From Mya arenaria (Eukaryota; Mollusca; Bivalvia; Myida; Myidae), in contig NC_069135.1 of assembly GCF_026914265.1 (NCBI RefSeq), positions 18,392,548-18,456,547 of the forward strand: a stretch of DNA of 64,000 nt. Direction: 5' to 3'. This document shows, piece after piece, positions 51,387-62,055 of this stretch (positions are counted from its first letter, which is position 1; every line of letters starts with the position of its first letter). The notes beneath the pieces are model-generated. The model searched no databases. It saw nothing but the letters and a program-made list of their open reading frames with translations, and was not told the DNA's origin. The position numbers were made by a program, and so were the translations under genes.

Positions 51387-54300
51387 ATGGCAGCAGTTTC
51401 GGATGGTACAAAACGTTCAATTTTTAGGCCTTTTATGTGTTTCTCTTTTAAATTAAAAAATATTTCTTATAAACCATTCAAAATTAATTAACATGTGAAT
51501 ATTTTTTGTTAAAATGATGACAAAATTTGTCGATGATTTTGACATATCATGAAATGTAATATTATTCCGCGAGTCGTTTACAAACTCTCTAGTTAATTTA
51601 TTCATAGTTTCTTTAGTTCAACGCATTAAATTATGACACAATTTTAAATCTTATCATACCTTTCGTTTCATTCAAGATATCTGTCAATTTTGTCTCCTAA
51701 TGATCATTGGTGAATGTTATTCTAACACTCAAAACCGCCTCCAGGGACTAGTGGTTAAGGCTCTGCCTTTGAAGCGGGAGGTCGTGGGTTCAATCCCAGG
51801 CCGTGTCATACTGAAAGACATAAAAATCCGGTACAAGTATCTCCCTTCCTTGGCGATTGGCATTTAAAGGGTTGTGCTTGGAAATGTGGTGTACCAGGGC
51901 TTTTTCACCTTCTTTGCTAGGGGCTGAAATAAGACTACTTCACAATTGGGAAAAATTGCATATTTTCCCAATTTCCAGGTATTTTTTCCCCAATTCCCAG
52001 ATATTTTTCCCAAAAAGGAAGATATTACTTCAAAAAATCACAATAAAAATTTGTTCTGTTTGCGCAAATTATTCTGTTTTTCTTTTAAGTTAACATAAAG
52101 AGAATGTTGTATAATTTAAACATTATTTGAGGACCATCTAGTCCATATATTGTTATCAATTCTTTCCCTCGATTTAGAATCAACTCTATGAAAATTAAAA
52201 TTAATCTCTGTCCCTCACTTGTCATTGCGTCATGTTAAAGATGGAAAGTCACAGACATGATTTCTCCCCCAATAAGATCTACATGTGTATTAATGGCCCT
52301 GTGGAGTGTTTGTACACATTTCATATTAAAAAGGTCATAATTGAAAAAGAATCAGCTAGAAGTAGACTCACATGTAAGATATGAGCCTGTTTTTTTGTAA
52401 CATGATTACAAAGTTTCATATGGATACCTTGACCAGTGTTTAAAAGGTGTCTTCAATCCTCATATGTGGAATTTCCCAATTTGAGACGTTAAGGCATTTA
52501 AATTTCACAATTTGCAGCATTTCACGCGTTTAAATTTCCCAAAATGAAAAGGCTAGGCCTCTTCACAATTTTTGGTGAAAAAGCCCTGTGTACTCAGTAA
52601 TGGTTTAACCCAGGAAAGTTGTACCCCATGTATATTTGCTTTTCACCGAGCATGTAAAGGAACCAAGGGATCTCTTAGAAAAACAGCTAGGGTATTGCAC
52701 CCGGACTTCCTTGTATCCCACCACTTTCTCTTCCGTGTGCTTTCCTTTCAGCAAAGACAAAATGTACCTCGTTGGAAATAAGTGCTTGCACTTTCACGAG
52801 TTATCCTTGACCACAAGGTCTAAAGAAATCAAACTACAACATTGCCTGTTTAACCAGGGTCCAAAATGCTAATGAAAATGAATAACCAGAAGGATTGGAT
52901 TATGGCTGGGTGCAGAAACAAACAATGTTTTGTTAAACCAAAATTTCCTGGTCAAACTAGTTCTGTCCCACAGTCCTGTCTGCTGGTCCACATTACAAAG
53001 AGGGCACAGGACTTGCTCTTAACTATAATGGTTGGCAGCTGATGCAATCTTGACTGTGAGGAATCTTAAGGGAGTGCCATTTATAAAATATTGGTGCAGG
53101 GATTAATCTAGATGTCATTCATCTCAGTCTTAATAGCATGTTAGCAATATCTGATATGGTTTACACTACAAACAGCGGTTGTAAATGTTTCCTTTTTTGG
53201 TCTCCAAATGTTGCTTGAGTTGCATGTGGCATGATAAGGGGTCAAGCCATGGTAAATGGTATGGGCTTACAACTGAGATAAAGGCTAAGATCAGCTATTG
53301 TTATGGAAATAGTAATAAAAAAATATTTATAGTTACATGTACTTTTTTTTATTGTAGATGAGGTTATTAAGAAGCGACTGCTGATAGATGGTGATGCTGG
53401 GAATGATGAAAAACGCTTGACCAACTTCCTCAGAACTTTCATTAAATGGTGTAGCAGCGATGAGACACCAGACGAAAGGTTAGTTTTTTTTGTAACTTTA
53501 GGCTTCTTATTGCAATCAAACATGCATTATTTTTGTTGACATTAAGAAAAGATATAAATCAAATGTTTATAAATACATTATTTCAGTCTTAAACTTTTAT
53601 AAAAGATTCCTTTTTATTTATAGTCTATTTATTGTATTTATTTATATATTCTATTTAATGTCTTGCTCTTTTCACTGTTACATACTATGTATCTATTTTG
53701 CATTTTTAGTGGTAATAATCTGGACTTTGTATGACCAAAAAGAATTGACACAAAATACACATTGTCAACTTGCTTGAACTATTATGACATTGTAGTTGTT
53801 ATTATTATATGATTATTAAAATTTGGTGAAATTTACATGCTGCAGTCACCTGACAGTGCAGCGAATGCTGGCGACGCTGGCCCAGAGTGACCACTCCATC
53901 CAAAAGTCAGCCCAGGTCTACAAGATGAACCTGCTTGAACAGGAGAAATATGAACTGCTAAACAAGCAAATCAGTAGGTTATCCACATATAACTAACATG
54001 TATGAAGGCCAGATAATTTTTAGCTCGACTTTTCGAAGAATAAGGAGAGCTATACTACTCACCCTGGCGTCAGCAGTGGCGTTGGCGTCACACCTTGGTT
54101 AAGGTTTTGCATGTAAGCACCTTTAAATCATTATCTCAGTAAATAAATCAGTTATTGCATTTAAACTTTGGATATGTATTCTTAACTATCTTACATAATA
54201 AATTAATGAAGTTAGATAACAATTATTTGAATATAATGCAAATAATTGCCCTTTATTATTCGACTTAGAAATTCTGGTTAAGGTTTTGCGTGTAAGCACA

Positions 54301-57300
54301 CATAGGTTAATATCTCAGCAACTACTTGAGGTATTGCATTGATACTTGATACAATGGTACTCAACCATCAAACCTACTAAATTAACCAAATAAGATAACT
54401 CTAGTTTGCATTTAATGCAAATAATTGCCCTTTATTATTCGACTTAGAAATTCTGGTTAAGGTTTTGCGTGTAAGCACACATAGGTTAATATCTCAGCAA
54501 CTACTTGAGGTATTGTATTGATACTTTATACAATGGTACTCAACCATCCAACCTACTAAATTAACCAAGTTAGATAACTCTAGTTTGCATTTAATGAAAA
54601 TAATTGCCCTTTTTTATTCGACTTAGAAATTCTGGTTACGGTTTTGCGTGTAAGCACACATAGGTTAATATCTCAGGAACTACTTGAGGTATTGCATTGA
54701 GACTTTATACAATGGTAGTCAACCATCCGACCTACTTAATTAACCAAGTTAGATAACTCTAGTTTGCATTTAATGCAAATAAATTTATTATTCGACTTAG
54801 AAATTCTGGTTAAGGTTTTGCATGTTACCACATTTAAGTCAATATCTCAGCAAATATATCATGTATTGCATTGAAACATTAGATTTGTATTCCCAGATAA
54901 CACTTTTTTGAATATAATGCAAATTATGGGCCTTTATTATTTGACTTAGAAATTCTGGTTAAGGTTTTGCATGTAAGCACACATACGCTAATATCTCAGC
55001 TATTACTTGATGGATTACATAGATACTTTATACAATGGTACTTAACCATCTGCTTAAATAACCAAGTAAGATAACTCCAGTTTGCATTAAATTAAAATAA
55101 TGGCCCCTTTTTTTATTCGACATAGAAATTCTGGTTAAGGTTTTGCATGTAACCACTTTTAAGTCAATACCTCAGCGAATATGTCATGTATTGCATTGAA
55201 AATTTACACACAGGCTCCCATCTATTTAACCTTCTTATTTAATCAAGTAAGATAACTCTATCTTTTATAATATATAATTTTTGCCCCTTTATTATGCGAC
55301 TTAGAAATTCTGGTTAAGGTCTTGCATGTTAGCACACATAGGATAATATCTCAGCAACTATTTGATGTATTGCATTGAGACTTTATACAATGGTATTCAA
55401 CCACCCAACTTAATTGAATAACCAAGTTAGATAACTGTATTTTGCAAATAATGGCCCTTTATTATTAGACTTAGAAATTCTCGTTAATATTTTGCATGGA
55501 ACCACATTTATGTTTATATTTCAGAACACCATGTATTGCATTGAAATCTAATCTAACAGTGATCCATGCATGTTTCGCCAAAACTTTTCAATCCTTACAT
55601 TGAAAAGCGGCGGAATAGTCGAGCGTGCTGTCTCTGTGACAGCTCTTGTTAATATTTTCACTTACCACTGGACCTATGTCTTTAGGATGATCAAAAAACC
55701 TTTCAATTGTCAACAAAATTTGGCTTCATGTGTCATATTTGATCTCACTTTGTATGAGAATAAAAGGCATTTGAAACATTTCAAGATTTACTCAAGAAAT
55801 GTACTTGATAAGGAATCTTCTATTGTCTTTACAACCTCTATTTTAAAAAGCAAACCTAAACAATTTAAAGGTTTTATCAAAACTGATGGATTAAACATTT
55901 CTTTTTGTTTTTTAAATTTTAGGATATTTTTGTTTTGAATTTTAGCAATAACTTGCATTTTTGTTTGAAATATTTATCTTTTTATATATCATAAAAAGTA
56001 TTTGTCCAAAAGATCTGATTACGAGAATTAAAGGAATAATTCTTAATTTTCAAACAACAGATCTTAACTAGATACTTTGAAAAAAAAAGGTGATTCTGTT
56101 ATTTTTGAAATACACAAAAAGTTTGGGAACTGTGCAAATGAAGTGAAAAGTAATTAAATTTACTCAAATAGTTTCATAAATGTTTGACTGCTATTAAAGT
56201 TAAATCAGCTGGCTTTGTTTTACCCTAAAAATATGAAAGATACATGTCGTCATTAATTTGTGGTGTAAAAACTGTCTATCATTAAGAATAGTGAATGTTT
56301 TATAGTACAGTGAGAGTTATATGTCCTTTTAAATCTAGTTGAAAAGTCTTCCACATTAAAACTACTGTAGTTGTTATTTGGTTGTTGTTTTTTAATCAAA
56401 AAGCAAAACACAATGTATTTGTTTAAAATTAGTTATCATTTATTTATAACATGTATTATTTGGATTTCCAGAAAATCAGATTGAAGAAGCTGAGAAGAAA
56501 ATATTGGAGAGCAAAAAAGAGCTTGCAGAAGCCAAGCAAATACGCAAAAACAGACAAGGTAAGAGCTTCTATTATTAAACTTGGTGAGAATCCAAAAGTA
56601 TTGATAAATGAGATCCCAATTGACAAATGAGATCCCAATTGACAAATATCTAATTCCTAAAATAATTATAATATTGTTTTCACACAATTTTGATAAATGA
56701 AAGATGTTTATAATAACTCCTAATAGAATGTACAAAAAAAGACAGAGGCACTAAATGATTGACAAAAAGGGATACCAGCTTCAAAGCAGCTTATTGCTGT
56801 CTGGCTACTAAAGCTGAAATAAATAAGTGAAAATGTTTCCTTTCCAGAGTATGACACAATGGCCAAGAAGATCCAGGAACAGCCAGACAGACAAGGGACT
56901 ACCAAGTAAATTGCCCTGAGAGTGCCTTATTGGATTTCTTAGTTTCATGTCTATGATAGAATATAAAAGAAAATGCATAATAATTTACATGAGCTTAAAG
57001 CTTAGTTTTCAACTGTATGAAGCTGATATTTGTATTGATAAATATGCTACTGTTATTATTTAACTTTAGATATGTTTGTTCTCATCCTATTTACAAGTAT
57101 TTGTGACCTATTTTAACCTTAAAAAGGGTTTACATTTTTTATATGTATGTCAGAAATCAAAACAGTACCAAAATTATCCTTTCCTAGAATTGTGGTATGC
57201 AGTTGTTTATAAAGTGATTGTATAAATGTATTTTTTCACATTTCTAACTTTAAGTACTAGCAGTTAAAAAAAGTTTCAAAAATGTATTAATGGAATTAAA

Positions 57301-60300
57301 AGACAGTGATAAGGATGTTTGCTTAAAATTTACACACACCGTTTTTTGTTCAAGTTGCTAGCTGGAATAAGTTTTGACACAAATTTTTGTGGGAGATTTT
57401 TTTGTGGAAATATATGGTAGTATTTAGAATACCCCACATTCTCCCAATGGATTAGAGCTGAATGTAAATGCTCCCTGTATTGTTTTCCAGGAAACTGGAG
57501 TTTGTCGCTGAAGAGCTGGCTTCATTGGAGGAAACCAAGACAAAACTCGACCTCAAGGTGAGCAGTGAGAGATCTTATATCAGGGCTTACACAAATAACT
57601 TCTCTACTCTTCCATTTGTCTTAAAATCATGACCTGACTTTCCATAGTGATTGTGATTTTACTCTCCAATTAACAACTTCAGAATAACATTAAATCTAAA
57701 TAGAAAAAAAATGGACTAACCCAACTTAAAAAAGGCAAATAAACTTGATAGATGCTAACCAAAATTATTTTTGCCCAGTTTCCTGACCAACCCTATTTAT
57801 AAGCATTTTTGCCAGCAGACAATTTTTTATGAGTGTTAAATTTTTACTGCTTTTGGGGTATGTCTTTTGAGTAGTTTTGTGCACGGTAAAGAACTGTAAA
57901 CGTACCATGGCAAAATTGCAATGGTTTTTATTGTGGGAATGATATAAGACACAACGTTACTTTTAACAGTTTGGCTGAGAAATCTTAAACAAATAATAAC
58001 TAACATACTTTGATCCTTCAAAAATGAAAATAGGTTTAAACCAAATATTTTGTAGTGATATTTGCAATAAAAGTAAGTTTATTTCTGGGATATGTTTTAA
58101 CTAGGGATGCAAACGAATGGCAAAATTGATATTCGATTATTGGGTAATTCTTTCGATCGAATATTCAATTACCGAAATACATATTTTAGAAGATGTAGTA
58201 AACTACTATTATTATTCTCTTAGGTAATAGCCGGGGCAATTTTACCCTACTCTGTAGTAACCAGTACGCGCAGCGGACCCTGATTTCCCCCAAATGAGCC
58301 TTTGGAATTCTTCATTTTCAGGAAGAAAAAAACAAAACATTATCAACAGACAAACAACACAATCGAATAATTTTAATTCCGATGCCTTTATACTTGTAAA
58401 CAATGTGAAATTAGATGGATTCCTAGTCAAAAAGCGTTTTGCGCCAATTTGAGGGTCTTTCCGTTAGACGTGCAGCCTCGTTCTGAGATAGACCTCTAAA
58501 TTGACTAAATATAACTATGGAAAACCAAAACCATCTCCGGAACTAGTACAATAATAACATATGTGGATTTGACTCATCTTTTGTGAAACAATATATGAAA
58601 TATATCCTAAAACGCTATACCATACATTTACATTTCAAAGGACGAACATTGCATCGAAACATGGAAAAAAGTTTTAGCATATTAAATTGTAGCACATGAC
58701 ATTCATATCACGATTTGAGCTATGTTGCACAGTTTAATTTGCAGCCAAGACAACACGTTGGTGTTAAAGCCGATTCCTAGCCATTTCTTGTAAAAGTAGG
58801 AAGACTTTTTATAGTACCCGACGATATGTCCCTAAATGATATGTGGCGCGTGTTTAGTGTATTGTCATTACATTCACACCTCTTGCATTAGGGGCCAATC
58901 GTTGTAAAAACAAGCCAAACAAACTTTATAAACAACAACAGTGTTGTAGGCAAAAGGTTTTTTATTCTCTTTATTAAGAATTATCATTATTATTTTTTTG
59001 AATATTCGAATATCAATTATGACATTCGAATACCAAACGTTTGATCGAATATTCGAATATTGGAATATTCGTTTGCATCCATAGTTTTAACATTGTATTT
59101 AATATAAGAGTATAATCTTAACAAAAACATGAGTCTTGCCGTCTCTTATGTTTTTGCAGTCTTCATCAGGAATGAGAAATGGATGTTATGTATGGTATAA
59201 TGAATGCTTCGATCTTTGGCAAACAATTTGTAAAATTTAAGGGGTTAATATGTACATAATCTATAAATGACAATAATATATATTAATTAAGTTTTTATGT
59301 GTTATATTCATTATGTGACTTTCAGCTTGATCTCAGAAGGAAGCAGTTTCATGTTCTTATCTCTGCCATCCATGAGCTCCAGATACTGTTGGAAGGTATG
59401 TGTGCTTCATTCTCCAGATTCTGTTGGAAGGTATGTGTGCTTCATTCTCCAGATTCTGTTGGAAGGTATGTGTGCTTCATCCTCCAGATACTGTTGGAAG
59501 GTATGTGTGCTTCATCCTCCAGATACTGTTGGAAGGTATGTGTGCTTCATCCTCCAGATACTGTTGGAAGGTATGTGTGCTTCATCCTCCAGATACTGTT
59601 GGAAGGTATGTGTGCTTCATCCTCCAGATACTGTTGGAAGGTATGTGTGCTTCATCCTCCAGATACTGTTGGAAGGTATGTGTGCTTCATTCTCCAGATT
59701 CAGTTGGAAGGTATGTGTGCTTCATCCTCCAGATTCAGTTGGAAGGTATGTGTGCTTCATCCTCCAGATTCAGTTGGAAGGTATGTGTGCTTCATACTCC
59801 AGATACTGTTGGAAGGTATGTGTGCTTCATTCTCCAGATTCAGTTGGAAGGTATGTGTGCTTCATCCTCCAGATACTGTTGGAAGGTATGTGTGCTTCAT
59901 CCTCCAGATACTGTTGGAAGGTATGTGTGCTTCATCCTCCAGATTCTGCTGGAAGGTATGTGTGCTTCATACTCCAGATACTTTTGGAAGGTATGTGTGC
60001 TTCATTCTCCAGATTCAGTTGGAAGGTATGTGTGCTTCATCCTCCAGATACTGTTGGAAGGTATGTGTGCTTCATCCTCCAGATACTGTTGGAAGGTATG
60101 TGTGCTTCATACTCCAGATACTGTTGGAAGGTATGTGTGCTTCATCCTCCAGATACTGTTGGAAGGTATGTGTGCTTCATCCTCCAGATACTGTTGGAAG
60201 GTATGTGTGCTTCATACTCCAGATACTGTTGGAAGGTATGTGTGCTTCATCCTCCAGATACTGTTGGAAGGTATGTGTGCTTCATCCTCCAGATTCAGTT

Positions 60301-61377
60301 GGAAGGTATGTGTGCTTCATTCTCCAGATACTGTTGGAAGGTATGTGTGCTTCATCCTCCAGATACTGTTGGAAGGTATGTGTGCTTCATACTCCAGATA
60401 CTGTTGGAAGGTATGTGTGCTTCATACTCCAGATACTTTTGGAAGGTATGTGTGCTTCATTCTCCAGATACTGTTGGAAGGTATGTGTGCTTCATTCTCC
60501 AGATACTGTTAGAAGGTAGGTGTGCTTCATTCTCCAGATACTGTTGTAAGGTATGTGTGCTTTATTCATTTGTTAATTCAGTGCAAGTTGAGCCATTCTA
60601 TTAAATGTTGGCGGATTCACTGAAAACGCCCCAACTGAAATATTTGTTTGCCCTATTGAGTGACTTATTATTTGGGTTGGCTGTTGCAATGCCAGCATTT
60701 TTTTTAAGGATGGGCATAGCTGATCTGTGTTCGGGATTTAAAGCTATTGTTATAGCCTTGGTGTCATAAGCAGCCAAATTGTTTTCATACAAGACCTTCA
60801 TACTTGATTTATTCGGGTACTTTAACCTGGTACACTTGACTTGTTAAGGTTGACAAAAACATTGTGTGTTGCAAGTATTACTACTCAAGATAAAAGCATG
60901 TTGCATAATGCCATATAAGTACCACAGCATTGGGTGTATCTGATTTGAGGGCTGTTCATAGAACTCAACTGTCTTTCTGCTATTGGTGAAAGATGAGAAC
61001 CTGTAGACAATGGTGGAAAAGTGTAATAGCCTGTCATTAATTGTTAGTAATGCATCCTATATGTGTTTTTCTTTAACTATACAAATATCTTCACCAGTGT
61101 TAGGGTTAGGGGGTTGGGGGCAGTGTTGCATTATCCCCCTCATGACATTAAAGTGTACCTATCTGTTGACAGAGGATAGGGAGCTAAGGACAGGTTCAGA
61201 TGAGTGAGGAGCCTGAAAGAGGATTTAAACATCTGCCTAAATGGCAGGGGGGTGGGGCAGTGTTGCATTATCCCCCATCATGACATTGATATTTATCTGT
61301 TTACAGAGGATGAGGAGCTGAGGACGGGCTCAGAAGAAAGAGAGAGAAGTCAGAGGGATGATATGGACACTACATGA
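51387..61377 (+). CDS. THOC7: THO complex subunit 7
   Basis: Eight coding exons: 51387-51405, 53358-53478, 53846-53973, 56472-56558, 56848-56905, 57491-57557, 59326-59395 and 61307-61377. They total 621 nt and encode 206 aa, close to the 204 aa I recall for human THOC7. Diagnostic matches include MAAVSDDEVIKKRLLIDGD, FLRTFIKWC, IRKNRQEYD and LRRKQFHVLISAIHELQ. The middle is coiled-coil, as expected for a subunit that packs along the THO core in transcription-coupled mRNA packaging and export. All junctions agree in phase. A polyadenylation signal AATAAA is at 61685-61690. Two oddities: the donor of exon 7 is amplified into a 34-unit array (59377-60566), and the last exon has an upstream duplicate (61173-61207) with its own stop. 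The gene is divergent from ataxin-7. Confidence 0.95.
51735..52870 (+). mobile_element. tRNA-derived SINE, interrupted by another element
   Basis: The head has A-box-like TAGTGGTTAAGGCTC and B-box GGTCGTGGGTTCAATCCC at tRNA spacing, followed by a GGTACAAGTATCTCCCTTCC body. The body is cut at 51894 and resumes at 52594 with TCAGTAATGGTTTAACCCAG. The 3' boundary is uncertain (about 52750-52870). It lies in THOC7 intron 1. Confidence 0.65.
51895..52588. mobile_element. 694-bp TIR element inserted in the SINE
   Basis: The ends are perfect inverted repeats CAGGGCTTTTTCACC and GGTGAAAAAGCCCTG, flanked by a direct 5-bp duplication TGTAC (51890-51894 and 52589-52593). It has no coding capacity. The 5-bp duplication does not fit hAT (8 bp); the superfamily is left open. 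Confidence 0.85.
54021..55650 (-). mobile_element. Tandem-core element B (same family as 48592)
   Basis: The ends AGCTCGACTTTTCGAAG and GCTGTCTCTGTGACAGCTC are those of copy A in reverse. The core has about eight or nine units, the best-preserved with a 179-bp period (54242, 54420 and 54600: AATTGCCCTTTATTATTCG type). It lies in THOC7 intron 3. Confidence 0.65.
58102..59083. mobile_element. Non-autonomous hAT-like element (982 bp)
   Basis: Termini TAGGGATGCAAACGAAT (left) and the complement of TATGGATGCAAACGAAT (right) are flanked by an exact 8-bp direct duplication GTTTTAAC (58094-58101 and 59084-59091), as expected for hAT transposons. The arms are rich in ATTCGAATATTC. It has no transposase frame. 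It lies in THOC7 intron 6. Confidence 0.85.
59377..60566 (+). repeat. 34 x 35-bp minisatellite made of THOC7 exon 7 end plus splice donor
   Basis: The first unit starts inside exon 7 (CTCCAGATACTGTTGGAAG) and runs into the intron (GTATGTGTGCTTCAT). Unit starts at 59377 and 60532 are exactly 33 periods apart, so the period never slips. Variation is limited to a few positions (ATACTG/ATTCTG/ATTCAG, CATCC/CATTC/CATAC). Nearly every unit keeps GAAG followed by GTATGTG. Each unit also has a TTCATCCTCCAG acceptor-like tract 13 bases before the donor. None of the three forward frames meets a stop within the array. Confidence 0.97.
61173..61207 (+). other. Duplicate terminal coding exon of THOC7
   Basis: After TGTTGACAG, AGGATAGGGAGCTAAGG and the following bases match the start of the real last exon at 61307 (AGGATGAGGAGCTGAGG). 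Flanking TGTTGCATTATCCCC and CATGACATT also match, so a segment of about 135-140 bp was duplicated. Spliced from exon 7 it would encode EDRELRTGSDE and stop, a tail shorter by 12 residues. Confidence 0.75.
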
Positions 61378-61754
61378 GCCTCCACTCCCACGGCAGGGAT
61401 GGGGGGCAGTGTTGAGCAATTCATTTACGACATGAGACAGTTAACAAAGAGGGGACATTATTGGCCAATCTACAAGTGTTAGAAAAGGAGAGTTAACTTA
61501 CAATGGATAATACTGCACTCTTTGCCTTCAGGATAATGGCAACTAAAAATTATTACTGTTCATTGTTGGACTTATGGAGTGTTTAAAGATTGAGAGATGT
61601 CTTTTGAATGTACCATCTTGTTTATTGTTTGAACTGTTATTCATTTTGTCATTACATTGAATCATTTTGTGGCACATATGTCAAAATAAAATATAACAAA
61701 ATGTTTTTCTGTCGAGTTGTTTACATGAAACTACCTTTTAAGCAAAATAATTGG

Positions 61755-62055
61755 ATTATAGCCCTTGAAATTCTCAAACTTACTATTGTACAGTTTGTGA
61801 ACATGAGAGAGCCCCCATATCTCATCCAGTCATCACCAAACTTGGACAGTAGTAAATTATTGTTGATATCTTGGTTACTTTTGAAAACAAGCCAGCTCTG
61901 CCAATGCAAGACTGGAAAATGGCCCTTGAATTTGTACAAATTGTAATAGTTGAGCTTGTAAACTCAGAAGAGCCTTCATTTCTAATTCAATCTCCACCAA
62001 ACTTGTACAGTAGTTAAATATATTAATGAGAACTTGGCTCCTTTTGAAAACCATT
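61755..62055. repeat. Diverged two-unit ~190-bp tandem repeat
   Basis: GGCCCTTGAA, GTGAACATGAGAGAGCC, CACCAAACTTG and ACAGTAGT recur in two successive units downstream of THOC7. Confidence 0.45.

Noticed and set aside
51745-51815. Possible tRNA gene
   Set aside because: A and B boxes are present, but the sequence continues into a SINE body and lacks a clean acceptor stem.
59377-60566. CRISPR-like array
   Set aside because: Units are contiguous with no unique spacers, in an animal intron, and derive from the adjoining exon.
59297-60604. Three overlapping long forward reading frames of 370-435 codons
   Set aside because: They are the three frames of the 35-bp minisatellite, whose period is not a multiple of three and which has no stop. 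There is no evidence of a separate protein.
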